Part shown: positions 13,901 to 24,984 of the stretch, piece after piece
Position numbering within the stretch: the first letter of the stretch is position 1
How the letters are laid out: each line of letters begins with the position of its first letter
DNA from: Siderastrea radians
Lineage: Eukaryota; Cnidaria; Anthozoa; Scleractinia; Rhizangiidae
DNA length: 64,000 nucleotides
Direction of reading: 5' to 3'
Assembly: GCA_964017195.1 (NCBI GenBank)
Contig: OZ024897.1
Coordinates: 31,830,036-31,894,035 of the forward strand
Notes under the pieces: generated by a model
Seen by the model: the letters and a program-made list of their open reading frames with translations, nothing else
What the model was told of the DNA's origin: nothing
The model's database searches: none
Translations under genes and position numbers: made by a program

Positions 13901-16398
13901 AATCTGATGGATGTTGCCAACAACGATGTCCCCATAAGTGTGTTTTTTTTTTACGAAATCAACACAAACTGTTGCATTGTGAACAGTGTTAGTATCTATC
14001 TGACATGAATTTTTGTATGACGTACATTTTAGTGTCTGTATTTTGATGGGGGGTGGGGGGGAGGGGTGGTGACTTTGACTAGGCCAATTTGCTCAGCCCC
14101 CTACCCCCCAGTTATTTCAGCCTTGTTATGGGCCTGATTTACTGGAAATGACACTCTCTCTGATTGCCTAATTTTATTGCAAATCATTCCTGCATTGTGG
14201 GTATTGTTCAAGGTGGCTTAGAATCACTGCCTTTATAAGCTGAAAACTAATGTGTAAATTGTCTGTTTGAAACTTTTACTCAAGATATATGTTAATTAAA
14301 CATAAGGTTAATCTTCCTGACCTGTCAAGGATTACAAAATGAGATTATGGTTTTTGAACAGTTTTTGGAAGTCTCAATAGTGGACATTTTAGGTTTTACA
14401 GTGGTTTACACTGTGACTGATTGGAAGTGTGTGACAGTTAATAACACCAGATGTGGCAGTATGACATTGTTTGCTTTTATTGAATCATGGGATCTAGCTT
14501 GCAATCAGAGAAACAAATTGTCATACAATAGGGTTTTGGATTTAGCACAGAACAAACACACTTTGTACTTGTCAAGAGAATTAAAAACACAGATTTGTCG
14601 TACAACAAGAGGACACGAGTTCGGTGGAGTGTTCCATACAAGAGGCAAGAAAGCATCTTATATTAAATAAATGGATATGATATATGTATATTGTTAGTAG
14701 TAACAATACACATGTATCCCAGTATCACTTTACCTTAAACCCACCACTCTTATCCCTTATACTCCCTCTAACACCACTTACTCCATGCACCCCTTCCTTT
14801 AATATAGGTCCTATTTTGTTTTCTTTTATGTACAGCTGCCTCTGCACATGGAAACAGATTTTTCGCTGCCATTAATAACCTCACAAACATCTCCAACATC
14901 CACTTGTGGATGTTTGACAATCAGGATATTGGTGGCTCATCTGGAATATGGTACACACAGTGGCTGCATTGGCAGATGGATTTCTCTGTTAAGGTGGAGC
15001 CATGTCCAAATTGCACAACTCCTGATTGTCCTGGAAAAACCTGTTACTTTGGCACCTGCGGAGCTGATGGGAAATGTCAGTGTCTGAGAGGATATTCAGG
15101 ATCAAATTGTGAAACAAGTAAGTATTGATATGAAAGAGATAGATTGATCATGATAGTGATAGTTAAGCTTGGTAAGTAAAGTAACAAAGTGAAATGTATT
15201 CATTTTGTTGTACACGTAAGCATGAGGACACTTTGGACATTACCAATCAAGTTTGTACTGTCCTTATTGTAATGTGAACCAAGTAAGTGACTTAGATTGT
15301 CACGAATATCCTTGTAACTCAGTGTGTACAAAATCATGGGTTTAACTTTCACTATAGGCTCACAATTTGTTCTTTGCGGTCCATGCATGACAAACTGAAT
15401 GACAATAGCCGTTGAAAATCATACGATATTACATATCTTCAAATATATGCCCACAGGTTATGCAGTATAACTTAGACAATACTGAAGAAAGAGAAAAAAT
15501 AGTTACAAATAATAACTGGGAATTTGCAGTGACATATCCACAGAATGCACGTGGCTCTTAATGAAACACCATGAAATGAAATGGTGACAATACTGCTGTA
15601 GAATGATCACTAAATGAAATTTTGACAGGTATTTGAGTACCCAAACTAATGGGACATAGCAAGATGGCAGGCATTCATACATTCCCTAACAGGACCCCAT
15701 GGAGGACACATGGATGAGAAAAAGTGCAAAAAGTACAAAGCAATTTACTAGAGATGAATAACTTTGGTCATAGCACTTTGTAGACTTAAGATTGATCATG
15801 TATCATACGCTAGCTACAGCCAGTTTGCTTTGTCTGATGCTTTGAAATTTAACTTCAGTTGCCAACTATGAGCAAATAGCAAATACTAATTACTTAGTAC
15901 CATTTGCTCTGTTAAACTCATCTCTGTTTATTATTTCCAGGACCCTCTAATCCTGATGATTATCCGTCAATTCAGTATCCACTTATCTTATATCCAAATG
16001 CATACTTCACGGGAACACCAAAGAAAGTGGCACCTGATACTTTTGAAGTGTTTGCACAAAACAGTCAAAGCCAGCTGGTCTACACATACCGATCCATGCG
16101 TGTTCTATTCAGAAGGAAGATCACATTTTCTCGCGTTGACCAAAATGTGCAGTACGAAGTCACCATTGGAGGAGACATTGAAGACATTCCATCCTACATG
16201 ATTACGAATGAAGATGTTGTCAGGGATCTATGGATTAACTTTTCGCATGCCATTGATCTGAGTTTTGCTGTTAAAGTGGAAGATGTTCCTGCGTGCACTA
16301 ATTGTAGTGATGTTGGAGGTTCTTGCTTTACAGGAAGCTGTGTGTGCCTTCCTGATTACACTGGAGTTAACTGTGAAACATATTTTACTTCTCGCTAG
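10907..16398 (+). CDS. Secreted protein with two copies of a novel domain plus EGF-like module
   Basis: Five exons are read: 10907-10978, 11937-12027, 12993-13190, 14836-15117 and 15941-16398. Phases match at each junction and give 367 codons including the stop TAG at 16396-16398. Exon 1 encodes a signal-peptide-like start (MIAKNWLVFLSLLFIF). Exon 2 carries an RSRR motif that could be a furin site. Then comes an unrecognised domain of roughly 115 residues, starting YPIVLFSGVDYDN and containing FRYRSLIVMPGRTLKF, followed by a six-cysteine EGF-like module (about residues 183-215). Exon 5 repeats the plan: YPLILYPNAYFTGT, YTYRSMRVLFRRKITF, AIDLSFAVKVEDVPACTNC, and a shorter EGF-like module ending at the C terminus. 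There is no transmembrane segment, so an extracellular or matrix role is inferred. Function is unknown; I do not recognise the domain. Confidence 0.8.
11501..11755 (-). repeat. Dispersed purine/pyrimidine-rich repeat, copy A
   Basis: Blocks here (GGTTTGAACCTCCCGCTTC, a CAATTGCAAAATTTTGTGCA segment, CCCATTTCCCGCC, CTCCCATACACCTCCTGCC) appear in reverse complement at 53553-53818. It lies in the first intron of the EGF-module gene and ends in a C14 run. Confidence 0.65.
13235..14136. mobile_element. Degraded hAT-like non-autonomous element
   Basis: The left end CAGTTCCGTAGCAGGG is imperfectly complementary to the right end CCTTGTTATGGGCCTG, and both are followed inward by G- or C-rich tracts. 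The ends resemble the better preserved element at 41552-42292. It sits in the third intron of the EGF-module gene. There is no clear target duplication. Confidence 0.4.
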
Positions 16399-17777
16399 CT
16401 GTCATTTGAAAGGTTGTATAACCCTGTAGGATATTCACTGCTAGTTCAAAAATTTGCACCACCTTGACTGATTAAATAAGCAGTACTACAAGAAAGTGTT
16501 GGTTAATATCATTATTTTGATTGGATTTCAGCCACAGACTCTTGGAAAAGGTAGAACTGCCTTGTACAGCACAGAAAATCACCACAGGAGATTACAGCGG
16601 TTTTCTCTCCTTTGCCTAGTGATTTGTGTTGGTACTTTTCAAGTAATAATTCAAAGTCCGCCATATTTTGCTGTCGGTTAGAAATACACAAAATCGTCAA
16701 AGCGTGGTTAATACTTCCTGCAAGATTAATTCATTGTTTCACTCAGCGCTTAATTTACTACCAAATTGTTTTTCATTCAGCGCGCATTCTTGAATTGTAA
16801 TAGCAACAGACGATTGACATCCACTAAAAACACGTTTGGCCGTTGGGAAAAATTGCTTGAATGGCGCGTGTTACAGAAAACCGCTGTGATGTGTAATAGC
16901 TTTTACTTGAATGGGCCCACTAGGATTTCACCCACGGACTCCAGAATTAGAACCACTTTACAAAGCATAATAAACAGTGCCACAGGAAAGTACTGCTTGA
17001 TGGCTTCCACTAGATTTTATCCTCAGACTTGCACAGTAAAAGCACCACAGGAAAAGATTGTTCATTATGTTTTATTTGAACTGCCACAAGTAACCCTTGT
17101 CTGCCTTTTTAAAATTAGAAGACAAATTTTGTTGTGTGTAACTTTCCATGAGCAATAGTTCTGTTGGGAGTTTAAGAAAGGCTCTTCTCGCAGGGTGAAC
17201 AACCACTCGTCACTTTAGAAACAACTAGATTGAAATCAATCAATTTCAAAGAAGTGGCTTGTCACGTAAAAGAACATCTAAGAGAAATAAATTGCATTAG
17301 GAAGTTTGTAAATGGTTGGAGAAAAAGTTAACAAAAAGTTCAGTCAGGTTTCAAAGCCCTTCAACTATACTTTCTCTGTAAGTTGGCTGATTGTTACAGG
17401 CCATTCATGCAGGTTCTTTTCGACTGATTGGTTCCAAACTTCTTAGGATTATTTGACTACCTGAGGGGCTTTATCAGTTGATAGACACAGTTTCAATCAT
17501 TCAGATGATTTTAACAACTATTTCCCAGTCCTCTACTTATTTCTGAAAAGGTCACATGATGCTCCAATAGTATGTGCAACTTGGTAGGGTAAAAGGTGTT
17601 TTTAAAGTTTATCAAGTAATAATACAGAATAGGTTAAGTATCGATAAGTACATCATTGAGGTTACCTGCAAGAGAACCTTAGTATCGCAGACATAGGGTG
17701 TAGGGTGAAACTGCATTGGTCATCTGCCTGGTAGGTTGAAATTACATAGAAATAACAGAAAATCTGAAGTATAGGTT
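16399..17777. other. Intergenic stretch with two islands of the ~93-bp dispersed repeat
   Basis: At 16522-16600 and again at 16899-17065 the order is GGATTTCA-like, CCACAGACTC-like, AGAACYRCYTT, ACAGCAYA, CACCACAGGA or GCCACAGGAAAGTACTGC. This is the same order as at 8551-8840 and 37590-37695. The first island starts about 125 bp after the stop of the EGF-module gene and may be in its 3' UTR. Nothing else is recognised. Confidence 0.6.
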
Positions 17778-18211
17778 AACGGGGGATGACAACTCTAAGA
17801 AGGGCTGTTTGAGCCACAGCACTTGTGAATGAAAGGTGTTCCGAAAATTTGCAGTATTCTCCCGATATTTTCAGAGAGGGCCCCGCAAAAATTTCAAACT
17901 TCTCGAGGTTTAACCTCATTCAAGAAATACATCAGGGAGTATGTACTAGGGAGTAGTGCTGTTCACTTGCACACACTTCGTCAAATACAGTGCATGATTG
18001 TTGGCAGTTTTCAAACATGTTTTGAGATTAACTTACCTTGCAAAATAAAAATTGTGACCCAAGTCACGATTTTTTCCTGCATTGTTCCGGAATATTTTCT
18101 TCTTTCCCAGAAAATTTCTTGAGTCTCCCAATTCCCGGCAAAATCTCCAGATTCCCAGGAGAATTTGCTTTTCTCCCGAAACAGTCCTTCTTAGCGTTGT
18201 CACCCCCCGTT
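17778..18211. mobile_element. 434-bp element with ~30-bp terminal inverted repeats
   Basis: The left end AACGGGGGATGACAACTCTA continues AGAAGGGCTGTTT. The right end AAACAGTCCTTCTTAG continues CGTTGTCACCCCCCGTT, its imperfect reverse complement. There is no protein-coding content, and the target duplication is not clear. Confidence 0.75.
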
Positions 18212-19284
18212 GTGTTAGGTAGAAAGCTTTCTTGACACTGGTTATGTAGAGTTTCTACATACAATAATCAATTAATGGTTTTCTCATAGAAAGAAGTAGT
18301 ACTCAGCACGTCTTGAGCATTGGGACGAAGAAAAAAGCTAAAATCTGAGCCCACAGGTCGAATCCGTGCTCTGAGCACTGAGTTGCTGGGAGTCTCGAGA
18401 CAAGAAAGAAAGTGTAATAGCTAGGTTTAATTTCTAGTTTCTAGGGTACAATGTGACAGTTTTCTAAACATGCTGCAATGTTTTTGTGAAGTATTTAATA
18501 TCAAGTATTTATAACAACAAATAGTATGCACATTTGTTGTAAATATACATTTTTTTTTCACTCTCTGTTTTCTAATAAAAACACTTTTTGTCAACCATTA
18601 CAGTAGTAATGTTTGAAGTAGAATTATCAATTTCAGGAATAATGGAATAATTGATAATTGTACTTGGAATAACCATCTACAGTCACATTTTTGTATTTCA
18701 GTAACGAGTACAATAAAAAATCCGACCAATACAGGCCTTGAGGGAACACGGTCATTGTGATGTTTTTGTCGTCATCACTTTGAGTGATGGCATGTTTTTG
18801 ATAACCAAATGACGCACCAGACAAAATTCTGACAAAAAGTGCCCAAACTGAAGCGATCAGATATACAATTAGAGCAGAGTTACGCCAAGAAAAGCAAGAA
18901 AAGTTTCATCGTGAAATTGAAGCACATTTGGCTTTGGCACTGTTTGCTACTTAAGTTCTTTGTTTAAAAATTCTCCCCTTCTCGTAAAGGATCTGAACTA
19001 CAAAACTTTTAGGCGAATTTAGGAAAAAATCCGAATCATTTGGATGACTGGTAAACACAAAATTTTAAATTTATCAACTGAGTTGATAAGGTAAATTGGC
19101 CATCGAAAAGAGATTGAAAGCTGACGTTTCGCTCTGATGCCCTTCGTCAGAGCGAATCAAGGAATTGTGGGTTGCACTTGGTTTATATGGAGAGTAGTGG
19201 AGCTACGCTATTGGTACGAACATGACAACGTGAAAAACAAGAATAAATTAGTTGTAATGAATGAAAAGCGTTCGTTGATACCGT

Positions 19285-19462
19285 CAGCCTGCAGAGCAGG
19301 CGTTTTTTACTAAATGAACGCTTGTTTAACGATCGCTTAGGCCTTTCTCCCTTGGAATCATTTTTTGCCTCGCCCCAACACTGTCAGTTTCATTATCCAA
19401 GATGGCGGCATATCGGATTATTCATCGCTCGCCCAGCAAAAAATGCCTGCTCTGCAGGCTAT
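19285..19462. mobile_element. 178-bp MITE with 8-bp target duplication GATACCGT
   Basis: The terminal inverted repeat CAGCCTGCAGAGCAGGCG is matched at the right end by CGCCTGCTCTGCAGGCT-like sequence with one mismatch. GATACCGT occurs directly at 19277-19284 and 19463-19470. The 8-bp duplication fits hAT- or P-type transposition. Confidence 0.85.
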
Positions 19463-19922
19463 GATACCGTGGGGATTAAGTGTGCCGATTTGAAAAATGA
19501 ATTTTTGTTCTAGATTTTTACGGCTTTCAGTGTTACCCTCAGATCGTCATGTGTTGGCTAGGATGAGTAGGGAGATTGAAATGTCGGGCGACTGGTTTGG
19601 ATGCGCTCTTGTCATTTCTTTCAACGCCTCGTAGGTCTTCGCGGAAACGGTCGCCTAGTCTGTATATTAATATCCATTAATATCCAATGTATATCCATTT
19701 AAAATTCCCAATAACGAAGGACTTCAGACACTTAGGCAGCGCACTATTAAAGAACCCAGCTCGGAAACACTGCTTCGTTTAGCCGCTTAGCCGCCATTTG
19801 TGTACCTGCTTTTCATTTGCCGATAACCTCTACAAACAGGTCATCGGCGTCACCATGGGTACCAAAATGGGACCTAGCTACGCCAATCTTTTCGATCTTT
19901 TCGTAGGTTACCTGGGTTACGT

Positions 19923-20074
19923 CCAGCCTAGTACCCAGGCGTTCTCTTCTCGCTTCACTCGACTTGGCGCGAAAGTTCGTGACGTTTATACTGAATGGCA
20001 TTCAGTGACGTCACGACATTTGGCGCCAAGTCGAGTCGAGTGAGCGGGAGGAGAACGCCTGGGCACTAGGCTGG
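19923..20074. mobile_element. 152-bp foldback MITE inside the Penelope reverse transcriptase
   Basis: The left end CCAGCCTAGTACCCAGGCG continues TTCTC; the right end is its near reverse complement, GAGAACGCCTGGGCACTAGG then CTGG. The inner arms also pair (TCGACTTGGCGC / GCGCCAAGTCGA). The interruption falls within the conserved VGY(I/V)EN segment that follows SYANLF. The duplicated flank is GGTTAC-like, so exact limits are uncertain by a few bases. Confidence 0.75.
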
Positions 20075-20106
20075 GTTACATCGAAAATCAGTTTTTCAAC
20101 CAAACC

Positions 20107-21426
20107 CACAGGCAGCCCAAATTGGCAGTATGGGTACTGGAATATTTCATTGACAGTCTAAATATAATAAACGAACAAGTTGAAATGAAAACACAAATAA
20201 AGAAACGTGTAAATAAAACATTGCTTACGTTTTATTTGCTGTTGCTTGATGTGTCTTGACTGTCCTGGGAGCTATTTACACAAGTTTTAAATTTCGCTGA
20301 TTAGTACCGTATGTTCTGTCCTTTATATAGCGAAGCAAGGCTGGCGGGTGAGAAACGAAGAGACATTTCAACGAAGCTCGACAAAAGTACTCAAAATACT
20401 CCCACCTCCACAAAATCCGAACCAGTACAGTCCTGCTTGCATTACTTTCCTAAAGTTTTCTCTTCAGAGTCAAAAGTTCACAATAAGTAGGCAAAAATCT
20501 CACCGTTTTCGCCACAAAAGCGGCCTTTTGTCTTTCGTCTTATCCGCTTGCCGATCGCTGCCGACACGGGTACGCGCCGTCGTAACAAAATTGCTCCCAA
20601 CCCCGGGTACGCTTCGTTAACTTGACCCAGCGAAAACTGCTCCCGTGTGGAGGCCTAGAGAGTTTAGAGTTAGCTCCCAGTAGAACTGTTACGTAGCAAC
20701 AATTTTCAGGGCAGCACAAGAGAACAAGATGAACCTACCAACCACGATAAAAGAGCACCGCACGAAGCAAAAACTTTTTTTTCCTTCAAGCCGGCAAAAA
20801 TTGTTTTTCCGCCGAGTTCGCTCCAACTCTGTAACCTTGACCTGTTTCACGTGTTTCGTCCATGCGCGGGGTTAAATTCTAAACTCTCTATGCCCCCACA
20901 CGGGAGCAGTTTCCCTGGGTCAAATAAACGAAGCCTACCCGGGGTCGGGAGCAATTTTGTTACGATGGTGCGTACCCTTGTCGGCAGCGATCGGCGAGCG
21001 GATAAGACGAAAGACAAAAGGCCGCTTTTGTGGCGAAAACGGCGAGATTTTTGCCCACTTATTGTGAACTTTGGACTCCGAAGAGAAAACTTTCGGAAAG
21101 TATTGCAAGCGGGACTGTACTGGTTCGGATTTTGTGGAGGTGGGAGTATTTTGAGTGCTTTTGTCGAGCTCCTTTGAAAAGTCTCTTCGTTTCTCACCCG
21201 CCAGCCTTGCTTCGCTATATAAAGGACAGAACATACGGTACTAATCAGCGAAATTTAAAATTTGGGTAAATAGCTCCCAGGACAGTCAATACACATCAAG
21301 CAACAACAAATAAAACGTAAGCAATGTTTTATTTACACGTTTCTTTATTTGTGTTTTCATTTCAACTTGAAAAAGACTGTCAATGAAATCTCCTAGTACA
21401 CATACTGCCAATCTGGGCTGCCTGTG
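20107..21426. mobile_element. 1,320-bp long-arm foldback element, 7-bp target duplication CCAAACC
   Basis: Two arms of about 560 bp (20107 to about 20665, and about 20868-21426) are nearly perfect reverse complements around a ~200-bp spacer. The outer end is CACAGGCAGCCCAA. CCAAACC is duplicated at 20100-20106 and 21427-21433. The insertion splits the Penelope-like remnant. Open frames in the arms (for example 20348-20620 on + and 20847-21197 on -) look alike because the arms are alike; I do not claim a gene. Confidence 0.9.
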
Positions 21427-22157
21427 CCAAACCTGAACTTTACGGTCGCTACATCGACGATTGTATTGGCGCTACTTCATTTTATAACTTCTGCCAACTC
21501 CTTTCATCCGGCACTGAAATATACCTAGGAAATTTCCGAAATTTCAATTGCTTTTCTCGACATCAAAGCTTCAATCAATGACAACGGCCTATCTATCAGT
21601 ATGCACTACAAACCTACAGATTCCCGCAGTTATTTGTTACATTCATCCTGTCATCCTTCCCACGTCCAAAACTCCATCCCCTTCTCTCAATTTCTTAGAC
21701 TTCGACGTTCATGTGGTGATGACTCCGATTTTTCCTACAAGTCAGAGGAAATATGCCATTTCTTCAATCTCTTTGCGGTGGCCAACTTGCCTTATCAACT
21801 CAGTTGATAAATTCAAAATTTTGTGTTTCACGTCCCCACCGACGCAGCACCACAGTTTTTAGAAACTAACCCCCTTACTTGTTTGAAAGATGTAAACACA
21901 TTTCGTCATACACTACAGGACTTCTCTCAGTTCAATTTACTGCACTCAGGAAGTTGGCATAATGTACTTTACACACTACTGAGCACCCAACTCTCCCGCC
22001 ATATCTGGAATTTTATAGACTACGGAAAAAATCGTTGACAATTTATTCCTGTTTTTATTATGTTGTGCTCAGGAGGGAGGGGGCGTCTCCAAGGTAACTG
22101 CTGGTTCAGTCCTCACTGCCAGTATGACGTCACGTCTCGCTTCGGTGACATTCAAAA

Positions 22158-22354
22158 TGGCGGCCAAAGTCGTGGTCGACGAGGCGGATAAAATTGTAGA
22201 CTTTCTCATGGATATGTTGAATAATGTTATTAGATTTGGCGATAATGAGATTCCTATTGTAATAGAAATCCAGAATTTGGTACCTCTGTTGGATGAAACA
22301 TTCAGAAGTGTGATGAATTTTAACGATTCCTTTCTATCGTCGAGCAAATCTGCC
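22158..22354 (+). pseudogene. 5' piece of an unrecognised transposon ORF cut by an insertion
   Basis: A frame opening MAAKVVVDEADKIVDFLMD begins close to the left end of the 6.4-kb element and runs to the insertion point of the foldback at 22355. Its sequence resumes at 24056 in the duplicated ATCTGCC and soon meets a stop. I do not recognise the protein. The acidic, leucine-rich start and position suggest an element-encoded protein. Confidence 0.4.
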
Positions 22355-22634
22355 CACAGGCAGCCCAAGCTAAGGTTGAGAGCTGCGCATAAATTAGACT
22401 GTTTTTTCCACGCTATGCATAATAATGACATCGGCAACATTTAAGAGTTTGTATGGAAATGATACAAAACGTCTCAAATTGCCACAAATCAGAAAGAAGT
22501 CGAAATAAAAAAGATTTGTCTTATTTCATTGTTTTATTGGTCATTATTGGAGGGCTTCCTGGGCTGGTTTGAAGCTTTTTGGGCGAGAAATTGAGGTTTA
22601 TATTTTTCATCAGTTACTGAACGTTTAGAATTAA

Positions 22635-22928
22635 TTAAAGGCAGGAAACAATTTCACACTGCACCTCACTTGAGGTTCGATAAATTCCATCACAATAAAC
22701 GAATCGCCCTACAACTTCAAAGGTGTATTCTTGGGTCTTGCGCATACCTCTGTTCTTTCTCCTGGGTTCCAGATCCCATTTTAAGCCGTCGAAAATCCCT
22801 CTTAAATACGAAACTCGCCTTTCCTGGAATGCGTTTTCATTTGAAGTGCACACATGAATCATTGCGAGCCGCGTTTCGACGACAAAATGTCCCTCAGCCG
22901 GGGGGAGGCTGAGTGAGATTGTCCACAA
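22635..22928 (-). CDS. Mirror copy of the foldback ORF in the left arm
   Basis: This 97-codon frame is the left-arm counterpart of the C-terminal part of the frame at 23290-23775, with only a couple of residue differences near its start. It also faces outward and is followed by AATAAA on the - strand. It lacks the core-encoded N-terminal part. Confidence 0.25.
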   Translation of the reverse strand: MWTISLSLPPAEGHFVVETRLAMIHVCTSNENAFQERRVSYLRGIFDGLKWDLEPRRKNRGMRKTQEYTFEVVGRFVYCDGIYRTSSEVQCEIVSCL

Positions 22929-23289
22929 ACACTGCGGAGTCCAGAGAGGTCGGTTTGAGGGCCTGATAGAAAACTATCGGTACGCCCGTGAAATTTAGTC
23001 GCCTCACTTGACGCCACGAGCACACTTTAATGTCTTCGTGCGACAATATATTAGCATAGCGATTTGTTCCGTCACATTTACCTGTTTACCGCAAAAAAAA
23101 TGTTGTCGAAATTTAGAAGCAGAGACGAGGAGCAGTTTCCACCTAGAAAAAAACTGCACCGGTTTTCAAAGGAATGGAAATTGTGGTGGGTATTTTCCAC
23201 GGTCACAGCAATATTTTTTTTTAGGGCAGACAACCCTATATATGGGAATTAAATAATGAGGTTGATTTGCGGGCAGTGAGCAGGATCAC

Positions 23290-23775
23290 TTGCGCCAAAT
23301 ACTGGGCATAAAATCATCGAATGGATTGATTAGAGTGCAGCAAAAGATAGTTCTTCGTTCGTCCCTAAAACAAAATTATGGTTTTCGAAGTCAAGTGAGG
23401 CGAGTGAATTTCACGGCCGTTCTAATATTTCTCTATTTCTGTAAACCGACCTCTCTGGACTCCGCAGTGTCGTGTTTGCTAATGTCGACAATCTCACTCA
23501 GCCTGTCCCCGGCTGAGGGACATTTTGTCGTCGAAACGCGGCTCGCAATGATTCATGTGTGCACTTCAAATGAAAACGCATTCCAGGAAAGGCGAGTTTC
23601 GTATTTAAGAGGGATTTTCGACGGCTTAAAATGGGATCTGGAACCCAGGAGAAAGAACAGAGGTATGCGCAAGACCCAAGAATACACCTTTGAAGTTGTA
23701 GGGCGATTCGTTTATTGTGATGGAATTTATCGAACCTCAAGTGAGGTGCAGTGTGAAATTGTTTCCTGCCTTTAA
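23290..23775 (+). CDS. Hypothetical outward-facing ORF in the right arm of the 1.7-kb foldback
   Basis: This 161-codon frame runs from the unique core into the right arm and ends 97 bp before an AATAAA at about 23873. Its last ~95 residues (containing AEGHFVVETRLAMIHVC and YTFEVVGRFVYCDGIYR) are nearly identical to the - strand frame at 22635-22928 in the left arm. I recognise no domain. It may be a real element gene or a by-product of arm identity. Confidence 0.3.
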   Translation: MRQILGIKSSNGLIRVQQKIVLRSSLKQNYGFRSQVRRVNFTAVLIFLYFCKPTSLDSAVSCLLMSTISLSLSPAEGHFVVETRLAMIHVCTSNENAFQERRVSYLRGIFDGLKWDLEPRRKNRGMRKTQEYTFEVVGRFVYCDGIYRTSSEVQCEIVSCL

Positions 23776-24564
23776 TTAATTCTAAACGTTCAGTAACTGA
23801 TGAAAAATATAAACCTCAATTTCTCGCCCAAAAAGCTTCAAACCAGCCCCAGAAGCCCTCCAATAATGACCAATAAAACTATGAAATAAGACAAATCTTT
23901 TTTATTTCGACTTCTTTCTGATTTGTGGCAATTTGAGACGTTTTGTATCATTTCCATACAAACTCTTAAATGTTGCCGATGTCATTATTATGCAGAGCGT
24001 GGAAAAAACAGTCTAATTTATGCGCAGCTCTCAACCTTAGCTTGGGCTGCCTGTGATCTGCCGAGCAGTCATATCAACCGGTCAGACTTTCGAGGGCCAG
24101 TGCACAGCAAGTTGGAGGTGTTTAGACTCAGCAATAGGAGGTTCATCAAAGGGTATACTAGGCTTTGAGTAACTCTAATTTTAGCTCTTCATTGCCGATG
24201 GTTCGCCATATCAATCCCTTCAAAGTTCGTTTAGTGGCAGCGCAGAAAGAGCAGCTGAATTGCAGGTATTGTTGAGTGTTATTTTTTTTGTTTTATTATA
24301 TTTTACAGTGTGGGGCATACCCTGTAATTCTGTAACTTATTCCCGAAAAAAAAAAACAGTTCTGTTAAATTATTCTGTGTGTGAAGCAAGTCTGGTCGTA
24401 GTTATGCACTGTAGTGTTGTACATAAGCTTAATATTATTATATTTATATAAACTAAGTAGGCTACTCAACATGCCTTTCCTCAAGCAAATATGCCTTATG
24501 CAGTCTTAAGAGTCAGTGAAATTCGTCATTATCCGACGTAAAGTATGATGCACCCAAAGAAAAG

Positions 24565-24984
24565 TTATAACCCAGTGGTCAGGGCGTTTAGTGTGTACAA
24601 GTCATGTACAGTATGTGTTGTACTTTGGGTTTGGGTAGCCATTTTGTGTAGGTTTTTGGCCCTGGTAATAAGTTCAGCACGAGATAGTCTGCTGAGATTA
24701 ACATCGGAGTCATGAGCTGGTTTGGATTGTGTACTCTCAGGAGGAGGTTGTTTTTGCAAACGCATGTTAGACCTTAGAAAAACCTGGCATTCATGACATC
24801 TTACTTTTGATTCATTAGCTAGAATGTGAGAACACCTGGTGCTTCTTATTTTTCCATCAACGATTGACCTTTGAGAGTCAACTTGGTATAAGGAGACATG
24901 TTCTTTTCTTTCAGCAGTGTTAATCGTTGTTGGATCATTTCTTCCAGGACAAACACGTAAGTCTTCAGTTGTTTTGAGTACCAT
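24565..24984 (-). pseudogene. Fragment of an unrecognised transposon-type protein with a Cys pair
   Basis: This 139-codon frame carries IRSTRCSHILANESKVRCHE followed by CQVFLRSNMR and a Ser/Lys-rich tail. The pattern (T/R)xxxC...(R)CxxCxxxxR..(M/R)R resembles element-encoded proteins that I recall from cnidarian genomes, without a family name. It lies inside the 6.4-kb element on the strand opposite to the frame at 22158. The frame upstream is broken. Confidence 0.35.

Larger units (their letters stand above)
19053..21832 (+). mobile_element. Penelope-like retroelement remnant, interrupted by three insertions
   Basis: The ends are inverted copies of a terminal repeat (AAACACAAAATTTTAAATTT, then ATCAACTGAGTTGATAAGG on the left). 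The left end goes on with AGATTGAAAGCTGACGTTTC and a CTGATGCCCTTCGTCAGAGC block, typical of Penelope pseudo-LTRs. Reverse-transcriptase pieces survive on the + strand: VIGVTMGTKMGPSYANLF near 19840-19893, GRYIDDCIGATS near 21441-21476 and MHYKPTDSRSYLLHSS from 21601. The copy is non-functional, with frames broken and insertions at 19285-19462, about 19913-20079 and 20107-21426. Confidence 0.8.
22355..24055. mobile_element. 1,701-bp long-arm foldback element, 7-bp target duplication ATCTGCC
   Basis: Arms of about 660 bp (22355 to about 23013, and about 23387-24055) are near-identical reverse complements with only scattered differences, around a ~370-bp core. The outer 14 bp, CACAGGCAGCCCAA, match the element at 20107-21426. 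ATCTGCC is duplicated at 22348-22354 and 24056-24062. Each arm holds an outward-facing open frame followed by AATAAA. High arm identity suggests a recent insertion or arm homogenisation. Confidence 0.9.

Noticed and set aside
20348..21197. Matching ~90-116-codon ORFs on both strands
   Set aside because: They are the two inverted arms of one foldback element; similarity follows from arm identity, and the outward frame is not preserved in both arms.
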